This document shows, in pieces, positions 57,306 through 64,000 of a DNA stretch of 64,000 nucleotides. The position numbers and the translations under genes are program-made. This stretch comes from Siphonodentalium dalli (taxonomy: Eukaryota > Mollusca > Scaphopoda > Gadilida > Siphonodentaliidae): contig CP136062.1 in NCBI GenBank assembly GCA_032622095.1, forward strand, positions 159,276,875-159,340,874, in the 5' to 3' direction. The notes below the pieces were generated by a model. The model made no database searches. It saw nothing but the letters and a program-made list of their open reading frames with translations, and was not told where the DNA came from. Each line of letters starts with the position of its first letter. Position 1 is the stretch's first letter.

Positions 57306-59896
57306 CAGCACTGCTCAAATTAAGCGACCTGTTTTAACGAGGTGTACATGCGTTAATACCGCGGTGCAATACCGCGACATACCGCCGATTTGCGGTTGCA
57401 CTACCACGCGCGTACCGCGGTACCACCGCGACGTTCACGGTACCACCGCACTACCAGCGGTAACGAATGTTGGTAGCGCGGTGGCACGCATTAATCCACC
57501 GCACAAACGCGGTGACATTACCGCTACGCGGTAGCATTTTTGTAACGAGGTTAATGACGGGATTCGATGGCTGACCGTCAATCTTCCAAAATAGGACGGC
57601 CGTTCTCACGATCTGCGTCCATGTTTGTGTACCGTGAAGTGTATTATTAAAATATTGAAATAGATGAAAACCGAGTATCGGGAAATATGCCCATTATAAC
57701 GGGCTTCCAGATTAAGTAAAGGTAAGTATAAGTTACTTTGATAAAGTCATTTTTCAATTAATGTGAATATTAAAATATTACAATAACATTTCTAGTCTCG
57801 TTTTATTGCCTAAAATTCCCATAAATGACACTATTTGTAATCAGTGTTGGTTATCGGGAAGGGAACAAATGATTTCAGCCATTTTAGACAGCTCGATAAA
57901 TACCGTATCTACAGTTTATATCAATGGTCAGATGTACGTGATCCCTAAATTGAATGATAACGACCACTATTTAAATAGTCCCCAGAATAAATATCGTTAT
58001 TAACTTTATTGACATTCATTAACTGCAAATCACAAACACCATTTGTTCGTATACAACGGGAATTATTGTCTTAGCAATAAAAGACACAACGTGGAACTCC
58101 CGTATATCCAGGAAAAAACACATTCTGGCAAAAGCACGTGTCACTGATTACGTCATACTGCAGCTGGCAGACTTTGTTAATATAGGTCACGGGGCACTTA
58201 AATTAAGATGTCGTCATGTCTTTTTATAACTGGCCTCAATGGGTGAAATAAATATTTGTGTTTTGTTGATGGTGCTATTATATAGTAAAACTACACACGT
58301 GACGCACGCGCGAATGGCTGTTTTGTGTTTTGGACACTTGTATTTCCATTACTTCAATGCGTCCGTTTGGCTTACATAATGCTCGCAGAAGGTAGTTCAG
58401 ATATTTATCGATCTATTTTGGTATTGCGAATAATATTATGTGCGAACCGCCACGTGGCTTTAAACAGACAAGTCTCATTCGATCTTTAAAATGTTGTGCA
58501 CGTAATAGCTATTTATAAATATTTGTCGCACAAAAGTGAGACAAACGCTCTTTATTGCTACCGTATCGGGAATAAACTAACAAGGACTAAAACACACCAA
58601 ATTCGATCACTTGAAATAATTATGTTACAATGTTAACCTCTGTATATAACCAAACAAACATATTTTATCTTTCCAACACCATGCATGTTTTTTTCCGAAT
58701 AACGAATAGATAGGAATACCGGTATGTGATATAATTTATACTGCGACCCACCGAGAACTACAAGTGCACGCCTTCGCCAAAAGTTGCAATTTCACATCAA
58801 ACGATGCCGCCCGACACACACTCGTGAGCACAATGAATGTTCACGTAACAAAATCAAAGACTGATTTGACAACGTTGTGTCTTTCAATGTTTGGTGTTTT
58901 GCGTGTGTGTTTTTTCGCGCACATTGGTGATGATAACAACTTTACTTTGCTGCATGACATGTGCCACGCTTTCTTAGTTATACATTTTATTCCCACCGAC
59001 AAGAAATCTTCAGGCGCAAATGTTTGTAAATTGCTTTACTATTTCACGAATGCGTACAATCATACGTCTTGGCGATAATATACTATTTACGCGCCGATTA
59101 TGTTTGGCATATGAACACAACTATATATTTGAACGAATATGAATATTTCTGCAACGATCGCCGCCCTGGCCTCCAAGACTAAACTCGGACTCAGTGTTGC
59201 TAATGCACCGTCCCCACTGGTTTCGACCAAATTCAGATAAATGGAGGATTAACTTTTCCCATTTTATAAGAAATTTAGATTTCGGAAACACAAAAAAACA
59301 AAACAAATCCGCATGAGTGGAAACCGATATAGGAATCGGGTGCGTAAATCATTTGACGATATGTAAGATAGATGCTAACAACAAAACTATTACTAGCTCC
59401 ACGGTGTTTTGCGTAATCCAGTCGCCGTAAGCAATTATAGTTCAAAAACCGCCGACGTGATTAAACGTGATGTACGTGTACATTTGTAATATGTTACATG
59501 TAAACCAGACATGTTCATATGTAATCCGATTGCATTATTATTCATTTATATTCATTACGTATACATAATTACGTGCAGCTTACAGGTATTCATTCAATAC
59601 AAAAGTTATTCATAATCATTTACCTACCGTGTGACGCCTTGTTTCAGTCGTGTTCTCTCCGCGGTGGAGGGCCGTTAGCGGTAATTTGAACGCGGTTACG
59701 AAAAAAATACCGCGGTGTACGGCGGTAACGAACACCAATAACGCGGTAACCAACGGTAAAAATACCGTACCAGTACCGCGGGTCAACCGCCCTCCGTCGC
59801 GGTACAGAATGATAACCGCGGTAGTTTGGTGGTAACACCGCGGTAAGTACCGGCCCATAACCTCGTTAAACAGGTCGCTTACTGAGAGCATAGCTG
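57306..59896. mobile_element. TA-flanked TIR element nested in the palindrome
   Basis: 2591 bp. Left end CAGCACTGCTCAAATTAAGC, then GACCTGTTTTAACGAGGT; right end the imperfect inverse. TA flanks both sides (57304-57305, 59897-59898), as in Tc1/mariner-type insertions. Subterminal GC-rich clusters of ACCGCGGT-type motifs lie at 57355-57540 and 59655-59855. The ~2.1 kb middle has no recognised gene. Confidence 0.8.
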
Positions 59897-60019
59897 TATA
59901 TATGGAGTGACTGTAAGGTCATGGGTGGGATGTACATGTGTTTTCTGTATGATCATGGATGTGGTGTGTGAATAAATAGTGAGTGATTTTATGGTTACGG
60001 GTAATGTGTGGTATACATG

Positions 60020-60787
60020 GAATGACTGTACTGTCATGATTGAAGTCTATATGCATACCTGGAGTAAGCTGGGTGGACATTATCGTGTGGGTATATAGGA
60101 AGTGTCCTTGTAGTAATGGATGGGATGTATATGTATATATATCGTGGATGTATTATCATTGGTGGGTGTGTAGGGATTAGCTGTATGATCATGGATGGCG
60201 TGTATGATTATACAGTGCATTGCTGAATTGTCATGTGTGAGGTGTATATGCAAGTATGGATGGTATGAGTGGTCGTGTGTGCGGGATTTTGTATATCTGG
60301 AAGGACTGAATGGCCAGTGGTGAGGTGCATATGTATACCTGGAGTGACTCTATGGTCTAGGGTGAGCTTCATATGTATATATCAAGTGGTTATATGACTG
60401 TGTGTGGAATATGTATACAGGTAGTGACTGTATGGTCAATGGTGTGATGAGTAGGTATACAAGGAGTGACTGTATGATCATCAATGTAATGAATATATAT
60501 GCAGGAAGTGACTAAATTGTCAGGTGTGTGAGTATACCTGGTGTTCCTGCTTGGCAACTCGTGGCGGTATGGTCATATGTAGGTTATGCGGATATACAAT
60601 CGTGTTGCTATATGGTCATGGGCGAGGTGTATATAGCGAGTGGCTATATGGCCACGGGTGATGTGCATATGCTCACATGGAGTGACTATACTGACATGGC
60701 TGGGGTGTATTAGTATATCTTTCGTGGCCATTCGGCTATGGTGTGACAAATAAGGATACAGTGAGTGATATGGCCAATGGTGAGGTG
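60020..60787 (+). repeat. Degenerate minisatellite in the palindrome loop
   Basis: Unit of roughly 60-70 bp around GGTATACATGGAGTGACTGTATGGTCAT-GGGTGAGGTG, highly diverged, over a dozen copies. The same unit makes up the inner ends of both arms (56990-57300 and inverted at 60790-61330). Confidence 0.7.
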
Positions 60788-61095
60788 GATATGTATACCA
60801 TACACATTACCCCTGACCATAAAATCACTCACTATTTATCCACACACCCCATTCGTGAGCATACAGAAACACATGTACATCCCACCCATGACCTTACAGT
60901 CACTCCATATATATATAATCAATACATAGATGACCATGTAGCTACATCCATACACCACATCAATGTCCATACAGGCACACAAGGTGCACCCGTACATGAT
61001 ACACACAACCATACACCATACAGTCACACCATTCATACCGATTCACCCCACACATGACCATGACCTCTCCCTGTATACCCATATATCTCACTATG

Positions 61096-61220
61096 GCAGC
61101 CCTTTTAATTCAGATTGTTTGGCTTCGGCAATCTTCTACGGCAACCCTTTACTGTGGCCCAGTTTGCTTCAGCAAATGGCTTCGGCATTGCCGATTGCCG
61201 TAGCCAATTATGAGGGCTGC
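61096..61220. mobile_element. 125-bp MITE with TATG target duplication
   Basis: Ends GCAGCCCTTTTAATT and AATTATGAGGGCTGC, flanked by TATG at 61092-61095 and 61221-61224. The opposite palindrome arm (around 57120) has the empty site with a single copy of these four bases, which confirms the insertion. The interior has GGCTTCGGCAATC and GATTGCCGTAGCC in inverse. Confidence 0.85.
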
Positions 61221-63062
61221 TATGGACAATACTCTCATAACCATATAGTCACTCATTGTATAAATATTCACATCATTCATGACATACATTAACTACATGT
61301 ATACCTATTCACTTCACATGGAGTAACTCCCTGGCTACCATCTTGTCAACCATCCTGTATCCAGTTGATATTTGTTTATCACAATGGACCAGAAGAGCCA
61401 CATATTATGGTTCATCTCAGTTCCGTCTCAAAGTTCTGCCCATTTCCTTTCAATAATATGGTCAGAATCACAAAAGAGGTTCTCCGCAAATTTCCATACT
61501 TTAAAATGAATTTGTCATGCCCCATTCGGAACTGGGACAACCATAATAGAACATTTAGTTGTCAGTTAATTACCTAACACGTATAATAACCAAGTGAGTC
61601 ACAATTTGCTACATTTTCGGATAACGCAGAGAATAATGTTATATATATAATGTTATAATGATATATGTTAAAAAATAACTTTTACCAATTTGATTGCCAT
61701 TTTGGAAGCCATTTTGAGCAATTTGGTCTATAAACACCGTAGTGTGACACATTTAAGATAGACCAATACAATAAACACCTTTCAATCTAAATATAGTTAC
61801 ATATTACTAGAAAAAATGATCCAAACCAGAAAAGTTAATTTTTGCCGATATTGATGTCAAGTTTTTGAGAGAAAAGTCCAATATTTTTGATGATGTCAGT
61901 GGCGATAACAGTAACAATTAACCATGGTGCAGCAGACATGTTAGTATTCAATGTATAGAAGGCAGAATAGCCAATTTTGTACATCAACCACAACTTGTAA
62001 GCGATTGCAGGACACCCTAGGGCAATATTTACCATTTTCCATATTTTGGTGGCCATTTTGGCAGCCATTTTGAGCCAAAGTAAGAATTTTGGTTCCAGTG
62101 AGTTGGAATATTCATAGGTAATGGTATGCCTCACATAATTGCAACCTTCTGTTCATGTCTTGTTGAAATATGACTAGAATCCCAGTTGTGATTTTTTGTG
62201 AAATTTTATACTGCTTTCTGTAAAATCGAATTTTTGAGGGATCACAAGCAGATAGGACCCCAATAATGGCATATATAATTGCTCCAATGATCAGTTAATA
62301 TAAAAAATACAAAATAAAGTCATATTACTCAACCAGTTCCAAACATCATGAACTGATCTAGAAGATAATTGTGAAAAAATGATATATTTTCAACTTCGGC
62401 GGCCATTTTGGTGGCCATCTTGGATTGTGAGTTTCAATTTTGGGCCAAAATAGTGTCATTATACCTTAGCTTTATGAAAATATATACATTTTACTAGATT
62501 AGTCATGTGAATTTGCAATAAATTCCAAGTAACTGGTTTTACGTCTGTGAAAAAAATGGGGGGGGGGGGGGTATACTTTTTAGGGCGCTATAAAAAAAAA
62601 TTGCTCAAGGCTGACAGATGGCCAGCCGATAAAATCTTGATGTCGGATACCTTAATTTACAAAATCCGCAGAGAAAAAAACTTTATACGCCAAAACACGC
62701 ATCCGTGACCTGGCGGCCGGACTATGGCCATAAATATATTTAATAGCATGCGTACATTCGTGATGTACAATAAGAATTATAAAGCGCACATATTCATAAT
62801 TTTAGGGAATTAAATGGCACAGAAACAGCTAAGATCGACGTGTGTACGTGTTCGTAAGCAGCTAATAATTTCATCCATATATATTCAAAATTTCGAGTTG
62901 GAAATTTCGACTCGAATTCAAATCGAATTTGACTTTCGAATCTCGAATCGAATATCGAATATTTGCAGGACCCTAGTTCCACCCGCCAATTTTTACCAGA
63001 GTTATGGCCCTTTGTCAGAATAACCATGGGCATATTTTACCACGCCCTATCGATGCTCTTGT

Positions 63063-63380
63063 TTGATGATTTATTATTACTTGCGCCAGTCCATACTGGA
63101 CGCAAGTAATGTTTTCGGTCCGGATCTTTTGTCTGTCCTTCCGGGAATATGTTACGTCATGACCGAGATAACGGAAGCAGAAAAAGAGGCAACGCGCATG
63201 CGTTATTGTTCCAGTAAATTTTATGAAGTGTTGAAGTTGGAAATTTCAATCATATCCGATGCTGAATGAGTGTGAATTACTGATTATGTCTGATAATATG
63301 AAATGGTTGCATCAATTGTAGTTTAAATCCACATATATACTTAATTTGCATTGTTATCTGGTTTTATTTTGGTAATAAAT
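63063..63380 (+). mobile_element. Start of a third tandem-core-like element (ACTTGCG)
   Basis: Opens with the hairpin TTACTTGCGCCAGTCCATAC-TGGACGCAAGTAA, then GTCCGGATCTTTTGTCTGTCC, the same start plan as the pearl-like elements. Only one segment without repeat cores is visible, so the assignment is tentative. Confidence 0.4.
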
Positions 63381-63395
63381 CGTTCATAAATGAAC

Positions 63396-63475
63396 AATAT
63401 TGAAAAATTTCAAAAAGTTAAAAAATTTCAAAAAGTTAAAAAATTTCAAAAATTTCAAAAATTTCAAAAAACTTA
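63396..63475 (+). repeat. AAAAATTTCAAAAAGTT microsatellite
   Basis: Repeats of AAAAAATTTCAAAAAGTTA and AAATTTC; the lysine/phenylalanine open frame across it is artefactual. Confidence 0.7.
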
Positions 63476-63564
63476 GTAATTTTTATAGGCGCCAAATTAC
63501 CATCCAAGACGTATACCCTTATAAACTGTGGGTCAGTCCTAGTAACGCGCACGTCAACTTGTGT

Positions 63565-63920
63565 GAAGTTTTTGAAGTTTTCAATGCGAATGTCACTTTA
63601 ACATTATCCCACAGTGAGTGCCTTGTGTCACTTTAACATTCATCCATAGTGAGTGCCTTGTGTCACTTTAACAATCATCCCCCGTGAGTGCCTAATGTCC
63701 CTTTAATATTCAAATACTGAGTGCATTTTGTCCCTTTAATATTCAGGGCGGAAGCTGCCCATCGTTCATCGAGGTCATCACGTGATATACATGTAGATAA
63801 TACATCATTCACAAGGAGAGACTTCGTTCAGCGAGTGCAGTGTGTCACTTTAACATTCAAGACTGAAGCTATCCCCATCAAGGTCCTCACGTAATATACA
63901 TGTAGATAATACACCATGCA
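63565..63920 (+). repeat. Minisatellite: GTGAGTGCCTTGTGTCACTT and a longer unit
   Basis: Four to five ~38-bp units with GTGAGTGCCTTGTGTCACTT and TAACATTCATCC at 63605-63745. These are followed by a ~113-bp unit repeated twice (GAAGCT..CATCGAGGTCATCAC, ATACATGTAGATAATACA). Confidence 0.7.
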
Positions 63921-64000
63921 TCGGAGTGGCCTAAATCTGATAGTTGGTTAACAGGTAAAAAACACCACCAATATGTCTCACCTGTAATTAGATCGGATAG

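Larger units (their letters stand above)
55590..62725. mobile_element. Giant palindromic element, ~7.1 kb with insertions
   Basis: Long inverted arms: 55590-57305 plus 59899 to about 60020 on the left, and about 60787-62725 on the right. Matching landmarks are TTTTATCGGCTGGCCATCTG, the poly-C/poly-G tract, AAAATGGCTGCCAAAATGGC and ATGGTCATCTATGTATTGAT. The arms are ~1.8 kb after removing insertions. Open frames at 56211-56663 and on the minus strand at 61835-62134 are the same arm sequence and encode nothing recognised. Ends near TAGCCCGGTCGCC; target duplication unclear. Confidence 0.8.
53435..62975. mobile_element. hAT element expanded to 9.5 kb by nested insertions
   Basis: Termini TAGGGTCCTGC and GCAGGACCCTA with a perfect 8-bp duplication GTTCCACC (53427-53434, 62976-62983). 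Subterminal ATCGAATCGAATATCGAAT blocks are inverted at the two ends. After removing the hAT at 54260-55573 and the palindrome at about 55590-62725, about 1.1 kb remains, the usual size of a non-autonomous hAT here. It holds a BED-finger relic on the minus strand. Confidence 0.9.
53268..63062 (+). mobile_element. Possible pearl-like host element, split by the 9.5 kb hAT interval
   Basis: CCCCACCCTGGAATCAGATTG then TGTCCATCCGTCTGTCC at left resembles the transcription-like start of pearl elements. After 62983 the sequence continues as CCGCCAATTTTTACCAGAGTTATGGCCC. Removing the hAT gives ~235 bp. Ends not defined. Confidence 0.4.

Noticed and set aside
60743-61292. His/Thr-rich frames (HTGTQGAPVHDTHNHT) resembling a metal-binding protein
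   Set aside because: This is the complementary strand of the ATGGTCATGGGTG minisatellite in the palindrome arm; the composition is a direct result of the repeat.

Overview
The window looks like a piece of an animal nuclear genome. It has one intron-rich gene with GT-AG introns, AT-rich non-coding DNA and many nested, mostly non-autonomous DNA transposons. Tandem-core elements of about 160 bp, resembling the 'pearl'/Helentron-like repeats known from molluscs, suggest a mollusc or another marine lophotrochozoan. That placement is an inference; no species can be named.

The only confidently recognised host gene is on the + strand: V-type H+-ATPase subunit B (ATP6V1B/Vha55 family). Ten exons lie between 14343 and 52477 and encode 352 codons plus one base. 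They run from the initiator Met to the 'MPND' stretch of the nucleotide-binding domain. All joins keep phase. The C-terminal ~30% is not found in 52478-64000 and should lie beyond the window. The upstream DNA has an E-box matching the CLEAR core and an ETS site.

Layout: 1-13700 is upstream DNA packed with foldback MITEs, plus a 2.26 kb minus-strand LTR element (10861-13120) with a gag-like region joined to a cold-shock domain and no pol. 13700-14342 is the promoter and 5' UTR. Intron 1 (14455-27618) holds nested TIR elements, a hAT with perfect 8-bp target duplication, a 5S rRNA fragment and possible captured exons. Intron 3 (29921-37296) is mostly a ~160-bp tandem array plus a recent 2.4-2.6 kb tandem duplication. 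Intron 5 ends in about 19 copies of a 33-bp unit made from the exon 6 splice acceptor and the first 14 bases of exon 6. Intron 6 holds a hAT with a BED-finger ORF nested in a twin-hairpin element. Intron 8 ends with a triplicated exon 9 acceptor. Intron 9 holds a pearl-like element broken by a hAT. Intron 10 (52478 onward) carries a multi-level nest: a 9.5 kb hAT interval (53435-62975) contains another hAT, a 7 kb giant palindrome, and two further insertions inside the palindrome.

Host coding content is about 1.06 kb of 64 kb. The most notable signals are the two exon-boundary-derived tandem repeats, the gag plus cold-shock LTR element, and the transposon nest in which the palindrome's own arms record the empty insertion sites.
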